A program made the position numbers and the translations under genes. From Hemerocallis citrina (taxonomy: Eukaryota > Streptophyta > Magnoliopsida > Asparagales > Asphodelaceae), in the NCBI GenBank assembly GCA_017893485.1, contig CM030362.1:186492813-186556812 (forward strand): DNA of 64,000 nucleotides. Direction: 5' to 3'. This document shows positions 33,144 to 46,060 of this stretch, one piece after another. Position 1 is the stretch's first letter. The number at the start of each line of letters is the position of its first letter. The notes beneath the pieces are model-generated. The model was not told where the DNA came from and made no database searches. It saw only the letters and a program-made list of their open reading frames with translations.

Positions 33144-36100
33144 GTTGGATTAATATAAATGAAATCCAGGCAACTGTTTTATTTGATAGTGGGTCATCTC
33201 ATTCCTTTGTGTCTGGAGCATTCTCTAAGAAATTGAATTGCACCCAGGAGGCAACTCCGGAATCCGTTTTGCTAATAGGAACCCCGTCTGGAGCAACTCT
33301 CCCTGCAAATTCATGCTACAAGGGATGCAATCTCAGGATTGACAGAGAGACCCTGAGTATAGACTTGCTAGAGTTGGGCTTTGTAGGGACAGACGTGATT
33401 ATCGGGATGGACTGGATGTCCAAGCATAATGCTAGCATCGATTGCAAGGAAAAGAGGGTAACCATTACCCCATCCGGAGGACGGGAGCATGTGTTCCAAG
33501 GAAGGAAGAAGCACAATGCGGAAATTCTTACAGCTGCAACTGAGATACTAGTGCCAAGTGAAGTCAAGGCAATACCAATCGTACGAAAATTTCCCCGCGT
33601 ATTTTTGGAAGAATTACCTGGACTCCCACCACATAGGGATGTTGAGTTCAGTATTACTATCCAGCCGGGCAGCGCACCAGTGTCAAAAACACCCTATCGG
33701 ATGGCACCAGTAGAGCAGAAGGAAGTAAAGGAGCAAATTGAAGAACTACTACAGAGAGGGTTCATCAGGCCAAGTGCCTCACCCTGGGGAGCACCCGTGC
33801 TACTAATAAAGAAGAAGGATGGAACCTCGAGAATGTGCATCGATTATCGGGAGTTGAACAAGGTGACGATTCGGAATCAGTACCCCATTCCCAGGATCGA
33901 TGACCTGTTTGATCAGCTTCAGGGAGCGGCTGTATTCTCAAAGATTGACCTGCGTTCAGGCTACCATCAAGTTCGGGTCAGAGAAGAAGATATACCCAAG
34001 ACTGCGTTCCGGACTCGGCACGGTCACTACGAGTTTTTAGTAATGCCATTCGGGGTGACAAACGCTCCAGCAATCTTCATGGACATGATGAACCGCATTT
34101 TGCGGCCACTCATCGATTCCTTCGTAGTTGTCTTCCTAGACGACATCTTGGTATATTCAAAAACAGAAGAGGATCATGCTGAGCATCTAACTGCAGTATT
34201 GATCAAGCTACGAGAGCACCAGCTATACGCCAAACAGACGAAAAGTGAATTTTGGAAGTCAGAAGTGGCATTCTTGGGTCATGTCCTTTCTAAGGAGGGA
34301 GTGGCTACGGACCCGCAGAAGATAGAGGCAGTAAAAGATTGGCCTCAGCCGAGAACTGTGAAGGAGGTCAGAAGCTTCTTAGGCATGACAGGGTACTACA
34401 GGAAGTTCATCCAGAACTATGCCAGAATTGCCATACCACTTACTACCCTGACCAAGAAAAATGTGAGTTTTGATTGGACTGAGAAGTGTGAAGATAGTTT
34501 CCAAGAGCTGAAGAATAGACTGATTACTGCACCAGTTTTGGTTCCGCCTCAACCAGACAAGGGATACGTAATCTTCAGTGATGCTTCGCTTTTGGGGTTT
34601 GGATGTGTTCTGATGCAAGAAGGAAGAGTCATAGCATACGGATCAAGGCAACTTCGACCACACGAGAAGAATTACCCGACACATGACTTGGAATTGGCTG
34701 CGATAATCTTTGCTCTGAAATTGTGGCGGCACTATGTCTATGGATCGAAGGTGGAAATGTTTACCGACCATAAAAGCCTAAAGTATATCTACCAACAAAA
34801 GGACTTGAATCTCAGGCAAAGGCGATGGTTGGAGGTTCTGGAAGACATAAGACCAGAAATTTTATATCACCCAGGAAAAGCCAATGTCGTGGCCGATGCG
34901 CTCAGCAGAAAACGAATCGTAGCCATGCTCACTGTGATGAGACGAGCGCTACAAGATGAGATCAGACAAGCCGGTATTGAACTAGTCGTTGAAGATTTAA
35001 GCGCCATTTTGGCAAATCTAGAGCTACGTCCGAGTCTGAATGACCAAGTCAAGAAGGCTCAATGGGGTGATGCAGAGATTGAAGCACAAAAGCGGCTAGT
35101 CAACGAAGGAAAAGCCTCAGAGTTCAGTATAAAGGAAGGATCGCTTTGGCTTGGGAGCAGGTTGTGTGTGCCAAAAATCGACGAGTTGCGGGGAGATATC
35201 ATGAAAGAAGCACACTCCACCTTACTCACAGTCCACCCAGGAAGCACAAAGATGTATAAGGATATAAAACAATATTTTTGGTGGGCTGGAATGAAGCGAG
35301 ATGTGGCAGAATTTGTGGCCAAATGCCTTACATGTCAGAAAGTCAAAGCGGAGAACCAGAGACCAGGAGGTCTACTACAGCCACTACCCATTCCGGAGTG
35401 GAAATGGGAGAACATCAGCATGGATTTCATCACGGGACTACCCAGAAGTTCAAAAGGGAACGACTCGATTTGGGTAATAGTGGACCGCTTGACAAAGTCC
35501 GCACATTTTCTCCCAGTAAAGACAACTTGGTCGGTAGAAAAGCTAGCAGAAGTCTACATAGAAAGCATTGTGAAGCTACATGGGGTGCCAGTGTCGATCG
35601 TTTCCGACCGGGATGCCAGGTTTACGTTCTGATTTTGGCAGAGTCTGCAAGAGGCCTTGGGGATGAGACCAGATTTTAGCACAGCTTTCCACCCGCAAAC
35701 GGATGGGCAGACAGAAAGAGTTAACAGAATTCTCGAGGACATGCTGAGGGCGTGCATAATGGACTTCAGAGGGAGCTGGGAACAATATTTAGCATTGGTA
35801 GAGTTTGCATATAACAACAGCTATCAAGCAAGTATTGGGATGGCTCCATACGAAGCGTTGTATGGAAGGAGGTGCAAGACCCCTGTGTGCTGGTTTGAAG
35901 TAGGTGAAAGACAAATGTTCGGACCTGAAATAGTGCAACAAACGTCCGAAAAGATTGAACTAATCAGAAAAAGGATGCAAGAAGCACAAACCAGACAGAA
36001 GAGCTATGCTGACAACCGCCGGCGAGACCTAGAATTCGAGGAAGGTGATTCGGTGTTCCTGAAGTTCTCACCTACAAGGGGAGTGATCTGGTTCGGAAAA

Positions 36101-36456
36101 GGCGACAAACTAGCACCAAGGTATATTGGACCCTACCCGATCTTGAAAAGGATCGGAAGGAGGCATACAAACTAGAGCTACCCGCCGAATTGTCCCAGGT
36201 ACATAATGTGTTCCACGTTTCAATGCTAAAGAAATATGTACCAGATCCAAGTCACCAGCTGCCAGATGTCCCTGAAGACCTACAAGTGGACCTTACATAT
36301 AAGGAGCGGCCGGTGAAAATCATCGATCGTCGGGATAAAATACTAAGAAACAAGACTATTCCAATGGTCAAGGTCCTTTGGAGGAACCAGCTTGTGGAAG
36401 AAGCCACTTGGGAGACGGGAAGCCAGGTGAAGCTCTCTTTCCCCGAGTTATTTTGA
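33144..36456 (+). pseudogene. pol: Pol of C: full domain set, one stop and one frameshift
   Basis: Protease [11 protein letters not shown] with IDYRELNKV and catalytic FLDDILVY, RNase H FSDAS…VVADALSR, integrase zinc finger, the two Asp and the Glu ([24 protein letters not shown]), and a chromodomain ending in PELF. Two breaks: TGA at 35630-35632 within integrase, just after the second catalytic Asp, and a 1-nt deletion near 36158 before the chromodomain. Otherwise the length matches A. The breaks look recent. Confidence 0.93.
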
Positions 36457-36515
36457 GGATCGCTTTGTTTTCTCTTCACCCCACTTAGTGCAATTCTGAG
36501 GACAGAACTATTCTA

Positions 36516-36527
36516 AGGAGGGAGTAT
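36516..36527 (+). other. Polypurine tract of C
   Basis: AAGGAGGGAGTA-type purine run directly before the 3' LTR, sharing the AAGGAGGGA core with A and B. Confidence 0.88.
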
Positions 36528-39500
36528 TGTAATATCCCGATCGACTATTAATAATATTATTTTATTAGCGTTCGACTACTTGATTATTTTATTTTTCTTT
36601 CACCATTGTGTTATCTTTTAGCCATAACAATCTAATAGATAATTAGGAATTGTTGTGTAGCTAAACCTAGGGTTACCAAGACATAAGGGATTAGGAATTC
36701 TTCTAGAACTATTCTCCTCCACATAACCCTTCCCTCACATAACACCTCCCCCACCTCACCCTTCTTCCCCTAGATAAGGCCGGCCCCCAAATTAGGGGAG
36801 GGCCCATGTGCATTTTTGTGTGTGCACATTTTCATTTTCCACCCTTTTTCCCACCTATAAATACCCCCTTCCTCCACCTTTGTCTCATTTTAGAAAGATC
36901 AAAAGAAAGAAAGGAAAAGAAAGAGAGAACACCATGCTAACTTGAGAGTTTTCTTGTAGGTTTAGTAGGAGTTCTAAAAGCTAGGAGGAAGGAGAAGTAG
37001 CATAGCTAGTTCTTCCTACAAGTGAAACAAGGTGGGGGTTTCTCCTTGTTTGTTTGTTTGTTTATTTGAATGGTGTTTTGATGTTCTTCTTCTTCTTACC
37101 CTCCTTGTTTATTTTTCTTTTTGGAGTGGTTGTTTGAAGTAGTATGGTTGTAGGAGTTCTTATTTTGAATGTTGTTAGTAGTTATTACTTGGACTAAAAT
37201 GACATAAGGCATATGAACTTTTACATACAACCACTTAAGGTTGTAGGACTTGAATGAGAACTAATACATAAGGCATATGGACTAAGTATACAACCATCTT
37301 GGTTGTAGGACATACATTGACTTGGACAAAAAAAAGGAAGAAGGCATATGTTGGTTGAACCCAAAATGAAAAGGCTCTTACTTATTTTTATTATTGTTGG
37401 GTTCTTTTATAAACTTAAGTAAGAAAGAAACCATTGTAATTATTAATGGAAAAGAAACTATCTAATCACTAGTTGTAGAATGAATAAAAAGATCTTTTTC
37501 TAATCACTAGTTGTAAAAGGATTAAAAAGATCTCTTTTATGTCCACTAGTATGAATAAGAGACATATGCTAATAAAGATTTTTAGTAAGTAATTTAGTTC
37601 TAGATATTTATGTTATATTTTAGTAGAAACTCATGGTAGTAGTAGTAGATATGTATGTTCCAAGAAAGTAGTAGTAGTAGATGTTAAAATAAAATAGTTG
37701 TAGATATTTATGTTATGGGAAATCTTAGTAGATGACTATTAAATGGATGTTGTGTTTATGTTAAGGTAAATACCATGTTTAGATTAATATATTTATGCTT
37801 AGAATGTTGTAGGATTCATTCTAAAATTCCTACCATGTTTAGATTAATTTATTTATGCTAAGAATGTTGTAGGATTCATTCTAAAATTCCTATCATGTTT
37901 TAGGAAGGATATTTATGCTTAGAATGTTGTAGGATTCATTCTAAAATTCCTACCATGTTTAGATTAATTTATTTATGCTTAGAATATTGTAGGATTCATT
38001 CTAAAATTCCTACCATGTTTAGATTAATTTATTTATGCTTAGAATGTTGTAGGATTCATTCTAAAATTCCTATCATGTTTTAGGAAGGATATTTATGCTT
38101 AGAATGTTGTAGGATTCATTCTAAAATTCCTACCATGTTTAGATTAATTTATTTATGCTTAGAATGTTGTAGGATTCATTCTAAAATTCCTACCATGTTT
38201 AGATTAATTTATTTATGCTTAGAATGTTGTAGGATTCATTCTAAAATTCCTATCATGTTTTAGGAAGGATATTTATGCTTAGAATGTTGTAGGATTCATT
38301 CTAAAATTCCTACCATGTTTAGATTAATTTATTTATGCTTAGAATGTTGTAGGATTCATTCTAAAATTCCTACCATGTTTAGATTAATTTATTTATGCTT
38401 AGAATGTTGTAGGATTCATTCTAAAATTTCTATCATGTTTTAGGAAGGATATTTATGCTTAGAATGTTGCAGGATTTATTCTAAAAATCCCTACCATGCT
38501 TAGGAATGATGTATACCATGCTAAGGGTATAAACATGCTTAGAATGTTGTAGGATTTACATTAAAAATACCTACCATGCCTTGGAATGTTGTATGTTCAT
38601 ACTAGTTATATGCCCATGCTTGGATTGTGATGATTAATCATGATAAGTAGTAAGCATCCATGCTTAAGATTGTTACAAGTACATGCTAAATCGCATTCAT
38701 GATTAAGAATGTTGTAAGTTGATAGTTACGTCATATATACCATGTTTTAGTGGTGGTAGGTTGATGCTTGCAATTGCATACCATGATTGGATTGTCGTAG
38801 GTTAAGTAATAAGAAAGAACCATGTTGAAATTGTAGTTGTAACTACCTTGTTGTAGTTGATGTTAGTAAGGAACCGTACATGCTTGGACGATATAGTATA
38901 GCATCCTAGTTGCATGAGGATATGTACTGATGTTTTATGTGGGTTAGGAAGAGAACCCATGGACTCTAGTCGAGTAGGTTCTAATTTAAAATGGAACCAT
39001 AGCATATAAGCGCCCTTCATTCATAGCAATAAGGGTTGAGAAGTTCTAATAGTTGTAGCTTGATAAAAAGCTAATTTAGGGTCTTCAATGACCCTAAGGG
39101 TCATCGACCATCAAGACCACATCCTACCCCCTTAGAGTAAAATGGATAGATCTCACCTCGGGCATCGACGGATCTTAACCGATGTAGGTTGACCGTGGGC
39201 CGAGAGTGTTGGTAGAATCCGAGTTAGGGGTAGGAATGAGTGAGAGTGATCTCGTTACTCGAGTCTTGGATCGAGGGACCACGAGTTGGACCATGATTTT
39301 CTAAGTTGGAAATTATGTAAGATTGTATAGGAGTAGTAACATCATTAGGGTAGTGACTTATGAAACCATTACTTAACCTTTTTGCCAGAAAGAAGGGGAG
39401 TTGGTAGTAGGGTGCACCGTACGACCAAACCTTTCTTTGGGGCCAACCTTAGGTGGTGTTATTGGGTTGTACCTTCCCGTCAAAGGGATACGCACGGTGC

Positions 39501-40446
39501 CGTCTCACAGGTTGAGGACACGGGTTGCGTATCTCGCTATGTTAATTCCTGAAATACCGTGGCTGGGGTGCCACAGGATGCATTTGGGCAGTCCTGCGCT
39601 TGCGAGACCCCAGAGGGTGCCACAGGGTAGGCTTCGCGCTACCCTGCGCTTGCGAGACCCTATGGTTTGATTTTGGAACGATGCCCGATATACTGGGATC
39701 GAGTGAGGTCCGGCATGCCGGGTAGTAGTGGAAAACGGAGACACCATAAGCAGACTGCATAGGGGGACTTGACCCCTTCTGCAACCTCACAGAGTCATGG
39801 AGTATTGTCAGGAACAGGTTGTGTACAATTAGAATTCATAACGCGGGTTCAATCCCTATATATGGAGAAACGGCTTGAGAAGGGTCGCATGTAGTATGGG
39901 CTGCATGTTGGCTTCGGAGACTTGCTGGCATTAGTATATGAGCATCCTGGTTTAGTTGACATGGCATTAGAATATGAGCATCCTGGTTTAGTTGACATGG
40001 CATTAGTATTCTAGTTTAGTTGACAGTGCATTGGTATTCCAGTTTGATTGACATTTATTAGATTCTAATCACTGCACTCACGAACACTTAAACTACACCG
40101 ACATACTTCACCCTATTTATATATGTTGTGTTGGAGATTCGCTGCTACATGATCAGCCTTTAAGCGTCAGTGAATACTGACGTCCCCACTTCAATAGGTT
40201 GTGGACACAAGATCGCGAACCAGAAGGACTCTAGCCGAGGCATGATCTACAAGTGAAAAAGCAATGATTATCTTTTATTCATGTACACTCTGATGTAACT
40301 TATTGTATTAATAGAAACGCTCGGCCTGTAATATTATATTAATAAAAAGTTTTAAATTTTCCTGTTTCTATGTATTGTGACTAATTGAAGGAAAAGGTCT
40401 TGGCTCGTGTCTCGGTTTCCCAGTCTACGAAAAACGGGGCGCTACA
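36528..40446 (+). repeat. 3' LTR of C
   Basis: 3919 bp. It begins TGTAATATCCC and keeps the full TATAAATA box (36856-36863). It differs from the 5' LTR by a shorter TTTG run, more 60-bp units and scattered substitutions. It ends at 40446, followed by the gtatt duplication and the rest of B's pol. Confidence 0.95.
37781..38520. repeat. 60-bp tandem repeat, expanded version with 180-bp higher order (3' LTR of C)
   Basis: Twelve units of 60 bp from 37801 to 38461, of the same a and b types as in the 5' LTR, in the order a-b-(a-a-b)x3-end. The a-a-b triplet forms a 180-bp higher-order unit. The array is longer than the 5' copy by two triplets (360 bp). Confidence 0.95.
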
Positions 40447-40451
40447 GTATT

Positions 40452-41180
40452 CTTGAGGATATGCTTCGGTGTTGTATACTAGACTTTGGAGGTAGCTGGA
40501 AAAGGCATTTACCTTTGGTAGAGTTTGCCTACAACAACAGTTTTCAGACTAGCATCGGGATGGCACCGTACGAAGCTCTGTATGGCAGGAAGTGCAGGAC
40601 GCCTGTTTGTTGGTTTGAAGTTGGGGAGCGTTAGTTGTTTGGTCCTAAGCTTGTACAGCAAACCTCTGAGAAGATTGTTCTGATTAGGAAAAGGTTGGTA
40701 GAAGCTCAGAGCAGGCAGAAAAGCTATGTAGACAACCGGAGAAGGGACCTTGAGTTTGAGGTTGGTGACTTCGTCTTTCTGAAAGTATCACCCAGTAAAG
40801 GTGTGGTTCGATTTGGCAAAGGCGGAAAGTTAGCCCCGAGGTTTATAGGCCCGTACAAGATATTGAAAAGGATCGGAAAAACTGCTTACCAGCTTGAATT
40901 ACCGGAAGAGTTATCTCAGGTGCACAATGTCTTTCATGTGTTTATGCTGAGATGGTATATTCCATATCCGAGTCATCATTTGCCTGAAGTGCCGGAAGGT
41001 TTGCAGTTGGATCTGAATTACATCGAGTCTCCTGTCGAGATTGTTGATCGTCGAGAGAAAGTCTTGAGGAATAAGACGATACCGATGGTCAAGGTAGTCT
41101 GGAGAAACCATGTGGTTGAAGAGGCTACTTGGGAGTCTGAGGAGAGGATGTTGAAGGACTATCCTGAGCTTTTTGCTTGA
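40452..41180 (+). pseudogene. Pol of B, last part (end of integrase and chromodomain)
   Basis: Continues from 27458: [31 protein letters not shown] and the C-terminal chromodomain ([24 protein letters not shown]), ending PELFA. An in-frame TAG at 40632-40634 (CAG in A) cuts it. The reading matches A closely. Sequence from 41181 to 41263 is the short untranslated stretch before the PPT. Confidence 0.92.
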
Positions 41181-41263
41181 TTTGTATTTTGTATTTTTCT
41201 TGTGCTTTTTGTGAGTGTTTGTTTTCTCGCTCTTGACTGTAGTTCCGGGGACGGAACTATTCT

Positions 41264-41276
41264 AAGGAGGGAGAGT
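41264..41276 (+). other. Polypurine tract of B
   Basis: AAGGAGGGAGAGT directly before B's 3' LTR. Confidence 0.88.
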
Positions 41277-43308
41277 TGTAATGCCCCGATTTTTCATTTA
41301 ATGAAAAATTATTTATTTTGCACGTAGTGTGCACGTGCAATATTTTTGGTAAATATTTTCATCATGATGAGTATAGATATTTAAATATGTGCTTTTAATT
41401 ATTTATATATAAAAGCCTTTTTTCAATTAAACAAAAAGCCTTTTTCTTAAAGCCCAAAATTTAATTCATTTATTTTATTTTAAAATTATTATTTTGGGCC
41501 CATAAACTAAGCCCATGAGTTAATTTATTTTTAAAAAAACAACTTGTAATGTAGAATACAATTTAAAGATTATTTTTATACAAATTTAATGTACAAATTT
41601 TTTTGGAGGCAATTGCATGCACGTGCATTGCACGTACACGTGCAAAGTGCACCTTCCTATGCATAGCCGGTTGTGAAGTTTGGAGGGAAATCAATTTTTG
41701 AGTGGAGTCATGGGGTGATGGTTATTTGATCATGGGTAGTTAGTGTAACTCTTCCTTAAATCTAAGCCATTTGTTCCTAACTCCTACTTCAATCTTAGCC
41801 AACCATTTCCCTAGATTTTTAGTATAAATACCCCCCCTTTGGCTAGTATTCTTGTGCAAATTAATTCTTCCAAACCTATAGTTAAAATACATTATCTAGT
41901 AGTTTATTTAATGAGTTAAAAGATTGAGAGATTGTGTGGGATTGTGCTTGCATCAACAAGAAGAAGGAGAGGCCGGCTATCAAAGGGAGTGCTCTCGGTT
42001 TGGTGTGCTCAGGTTGGCTTGTGCGCACCTGTCCAAGGAGGAGGATCGTTCGTTTGCAAGGACATTCGTTTAGGAGGTTGCTAGTTGTATATTTCTCTCC
42101 ATTTAAGGTGGGTAAATTTTCCATGTTTCTAATTAGGAATGCATGCTAGATTAAATAGAATGAATGAAGCATGAAAACGATTAATAAGAGTACACATTTA
42201 ATTGGAAAATGACTTATTGATTGATTGATATATGGATGTGCAATTGTATGTGGTTCTATTAGTAAAGGCAAAATTGTGTGTGAATTGATTATAGCCATAA
42301 ATTATTGAAGAAAGTTTCATTATCTACATCACAAATTATGTACACAAAAGTTAGTAGACTAATAATGCTACTTTATGTGTTAAATGAATCTTTGTGTTTT
42401 ATTGAAATGAATGAATTAAAATATAAATTTGTATGTTTGGTAAACGATTAAAAACAGAAATTAGTATGAAGAATTGCTAGTAAAGAGATTTGAGATGTTA
42501 ATTGTTAAGAAATGTCGAAAGAAGAAATGTGGTAGTTATAATGTAGAATCCAAATTAATTGTATGAAAAATATGTTTTAATTGTTAAAAAAATTATTTTT
42601 TCATAATGGTATGTAAATTATGTGAGGAAGAATCAATCTGGAATTTTACAGTAATTCTTTTAAAAGCAAAGTGAAGTGAGGACTAGTTGAACATCGAAAC
42701 ATTTTAATAACAGAGAGAATTGGTTTAAATAAATTTTGAGTTGCGTTATTGACAACCTGAGCGCGTAGCTCAAGTGGTCGGGATGGCTTTAATCGCTACA
42801 GTGGGCTTTCCGTCTGAGGTCGCTGGTTCGAATCCCCTGGGCAACACACTTTGTTTCATGAATTTTTTAAATAAAGGATATCAGTGGCCGAGGACATTTA
42901 ATGCTCTCAACCCCTCATCCTAATGCAAATAGCGTTCGGCCTAGTGGTTGTGCCTTCGATTGGTTTCCCTGTGGTTCTGGGTTCGAATCTCGGCTTCGGC
43001 AAGTTTGAAAAAAATATTTTTTTTGAATGTTTGGATGATTGAAAAATTATGGGAAAAATATAATTATTCTTCTAAAAATATATGGGACTTATGAAAAATA
43101 ATTTGGGAATTATTTAATTAAAATAAAATATGATATGAGAATTAATGTGTAAATAGAACTATGGTTCTACATTCATATTTTTTTGTGAAATTATATCTTG
43201 CAAAAAGAACTTGAAATGAAGGATTAGAAAATTAATATAGCAAAGAAGGAAATTATATTGTGTGATGGATGTGAATTATTCTCATTGAAGAATAGGGTGA
43301 AAAATATG
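41277..43308 (+). repeat. 3' LTR of B, first segment
   Basis: TGTAATGCCCC start, TATA box at 41823-41830, and the uninterrupted version of the site where copia entered the 5' LTR (about 42027). The donor-like AAG|GTGGGT is near 42108. It stops at 43308, where D1 begins (duplication atatg). No gene seen. Confidence 0.93.
42766..42990 (+). other. tRNA-like modules, second copy
   Basis: Module 1: TAGCTCAAGTGG (42766-42777) and GGTTCGAATCC (42825-42835). Module 2: GGCCTAGTGG (near 42938) and GGTTCGAATCT (42980-42990). In this copy the second B-box is closer to consensus than in the 5' LTR. The A and B boxes are intact in module 1 of both LTRs despite other differences. Confidence 0.6.
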
Positions 43309-43939
43309 TGATATGGCTAAAAATAGGATTAAATCGGGACCGTTCACATCGGAGACGAATCTTAAAGCTCAGGGGTAAAACGGTAATTTCACCTACTGAC
43401 GGGTCTGAAATGGGAACTGGGATCTTTATTCAAAGCCCAATAACCCATAAACGGTTCCACATCAACTGGGTACGGGTTCCGACCCGAGACAAACCCAGAC
43501 CAGCAGAGGACATCAGGGTCTCTGATTTGACTAAATCAACAGGCCTGATCCACAGTTATCCTCTCACCGGGAATTAGGGATCAGTTTCCTAAACTGATCA
43601 TGAGGATTTTACTCGTAACGGGATCACAGGAAATCAAATCCCTAAATTAGATCCCTAATCAAATCCCCATGGCGACTATAAATACCTCTGACCTACCACT
43701 GTTACAAGGTAATGACTCTTTTGCCAACTTAAGCTCTTCCTTAATCATCACTGGTTACTGACAAGAGCGTCGGAGGGTGCGTCACCGGGATCAACTCCGG
43801 TGTATCGCACTTCCTTGCAGGTGAACAGCGGGAGTCAGCAGCCCAACCCAGACGGAACAAGTTTGGATCGGCTATTCAGGTTTTTCCACGAACCCACAAA
43901 TTCTATCTGTTTACCCCCACACCAGATTCAGCGGTAACA
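43309..43939 (+). repeat. 5' LTR of D1
   Basis: 631 bp, with a TATA box TATAAATA at 43677-43684 and a GC-richer R/U5 part with 'gagcgtcggagggtgcgtc'. Homologous to 50319-50949, 51085-51715 (inverted), 58040-58670 (inverted) and, more distantly, 61376-61990. Confidence 0.94.
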
Positions 43940-43942
43940 GAT

Positions 43943-43960
43943 TGGCGCCGTCTGTGGGAA
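43943..43960 (+). other. Primer binding site of D1
   Basis: TGGCGCCGTCTGTGGGAA three bases after the LTR. This is a PBS type often seen in Tat-lineage elements; it is not the initiator-Met type. I did not assign the tRNA with certainty. Confidence 0.75.
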
Positions 43961-44012
43961 CCCATACGAATAGCAGCCTCCCCTCTTCCCATTGGTCAGA
44001 TCTTCTCCAGCC

Positions 44013-45896
44013 ATGCCTCCTAGGAAAGTAAGATCCAGAGGGTCCAACCGTGGACCCAACCCCGCTGATCAGCAAAAGATAGTCTCCATCCAACCCGCTC
44101 AGCAGCAGGGGCAACTTCCTCTCCAAGCGGAAGACCCTCTTCAACAAGATCAGCCTCCGCTTCATAATCAGCAACTCCCTAAGGGTCCCGCCGGTCCTCA
44201 GAATGCCGGTGCGGGGGCTTCGCGTCCCAACCCGCAGAAGCGACCCCTCCATCAGGACCGCATTTCAGTGCACAAACCCTCTTCGGATTTCATGGCCTCC
44301 CACAATCCTCGAGTTTCCGACCTCTGCAATACCGTTCTCAATCGGCAGAAGGATGAGGATCTTCTCCGCCGTCTGGATGAAAAGCGGGCCCGAGAGGGAA
44401 CCTCCCACCAACAACGTCCGGATGAGCGATCTCCTCACCACCAAGACAACAGAAGGTCCCCTACTCGAAGAGGGATGAAAGAGTCCCCCGAGCATCATAG
44501 GAGAAGACCCCATTCCCCTACTGGTCGGAAAGGAACGATGAGGCACCCATCACTCGTGCCGAGTTCCAGCAATTTCAAGCAAAGATGTTGCAAGCTCTCA
44601 ACCTCCGACCCAACAACAACAATGCCCAAAGGGCTCCTACTCCTCCACGGGTCCCAAGTCCTCGCCGCTCCCAGAGCTACCGTCGTCGTAGTCCCAGCTC
44701 CCCTTCCTATGAAGACGAGTCCAGAGGCTCGTTTGACTACCGTCGAAGAGACGATGCTCTCTACCGCCGTCTCCACGAGATGGAGAGGCACATCGGCCGA
44801 ATAGACAAGGATGAAGAGTTGAGAGGAAGGACCATCTTCCCGAGCAGACCTCCCTTCTCCCGGACCATCATGGAGGCTCCTATCCCAAGAGGTTTCGAAC
44901 CCCCGCAGTTCGAAACTTACTCGGGGGAGTCGGACCCCATGGACCACATCGAAAGCTTTTAAGACCCTCATGCTAATCCACCAAGCTTCTGATACTTTGC
45001 TGTGCAAAACCTTCCCCGCCACTCTTAAGGGTTCGGCTCGGGAATGGTACTCCCGCCTCGCCCCCTCTTCTATTTTCTCATTCGAGCAGTTCGAGACCCT
45101 CTTCATCACCCACTTCATGAGTAGCAGACGCATGGAGAAGACCAGCCTCTCATTGCTCCACCTCTATCAAGAAAGGAGAGAGAAGTTGAGGGACTATGTG
45201 AGGAGGTTCACTGCAGAGGTCAGATCGATCGCCTCCGTCGACCAATCGGTTGCGACTGTCGAATTCCAATCCAACGTCCTCAATTCTAACCTTCGCTCGT
45301 CCCTTGCTAAGAAGCCCCCACATAATTTTGCCGACCTCCTTCTTAGGAGCGAGAAGTACATTCGGGCCGAAGAAGCCGAGAATCTCCCGGGCTTTGAAGA
45401 GACATCTTCCTGGAACAAACAGAAGAGCACAAGCGAAGAGGGGTCCCAAAAATCCCAGAAGGACGGCAATGGACAGCGTCGCTCGACTCCTCAGTTTGAG
45501 AAGTTCACCCCCCTCATTGCCAATATATCAGAAGTTCTTATGGAGGTGGAAAAGGAAGGGATACTCCGTGCTCCCCCGAGAATGAATACACCTGGCAAGA
45601 AGAGGAACAAGGATAAGTGGTGCCGCTTTCACAGGGACCACGGTCACGACACGGATGATTGTCGGGCTCTCAAGGAGGAGATCGAAGAACTCATACAGCG
45701 GGGGCACCTGATCAAGTTCGTCCAAAAAGAGGGGGCCGAGCTCCCCCCTGAGGAGCCTACAAACGAACAGAAGGGCCCGCCGAGCTCCAAGACTCAGAAT
45801 CTCCCAGCTCCTCCCAAGAGGTCCTCACCTTATTGTAGAAGTAGGATCCTGATTTTCAACAAGGCCGATGCTTGTAACCCGGCCAATAGCATGTAA
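44013..45896 (+). pseudogene. gag: Tat-type gag of D1, two frameshifts
   Basis: ATG at 44013 (MPPRKVRSRGSNRG) after 'cttctccagcc'. The N-terminal part is rich in Pro/Gln/Arg and the middle is Arg/Ser-rich (YRRRSPSSPSYED). The Retrotrans_gag domain runs from about 44870 (PPQFETYSGESDPMDHI, then KGSAREWYSRL, FITHF and EKLRDYVRRF). The C-terminal motif KWCRFHRDHGHDTDDC is the usual Tat nucleic-acid-binding knuckle. Breaks: an 8-nt deletion near 44532 and a 1-nt insertion at about 44960, both absent from D2. It ends at TAA 45894-45896. Not translatable as one protein. Confidence 0.9.
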
Positions 45897-46060
45897 TAAT
45901 GGCTCGCCCTATTGAAGCGGCCACTTAGCTTATTTCAAACTTTACATCTTTTCATTGAAAGTTATTGCTCTTGCCTCTCTATCTCTCCGAGTCACGACTC
46001 TCTTAAATGGTGGGTTCGGAGTCCAGCTTCTTCTACATAGCTGCTCCCGCAACTTACTAA

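Larger units (their letters stand above)
27459..40446 (+). mobile_element. Tekay-type chromovirus C, nested in B's integrase region
   Basis: LTRs are 27459-31025 (3567 bp) and 36528-40446 (3919 bp), with target duplication gtatt at 27454-27458 and 40447-40451. The internal part has PBS, ORF1, gag, a putative 85-bp intron, pol and PPT. The first two bases of the 5' LTR read TA instead of TG. The LTR length difference comes mostly from repeat copy number (6 against 12 units of 60 bp). Pol carries one nonsense codon and one frameshift, so the copy is not autonomous now. It is a different family from A and B: pol is clearly alignable, but the LTR bodies are not. Confidence 0.95.

Noticed and set aside
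28721..38520. Evenly spaced 60-bp repeats that resemble a CRISPR array
   Set aside because: The whole unit repeats with no unique spacers, it lies in an LTR of a plant element, and no cas genes are present.
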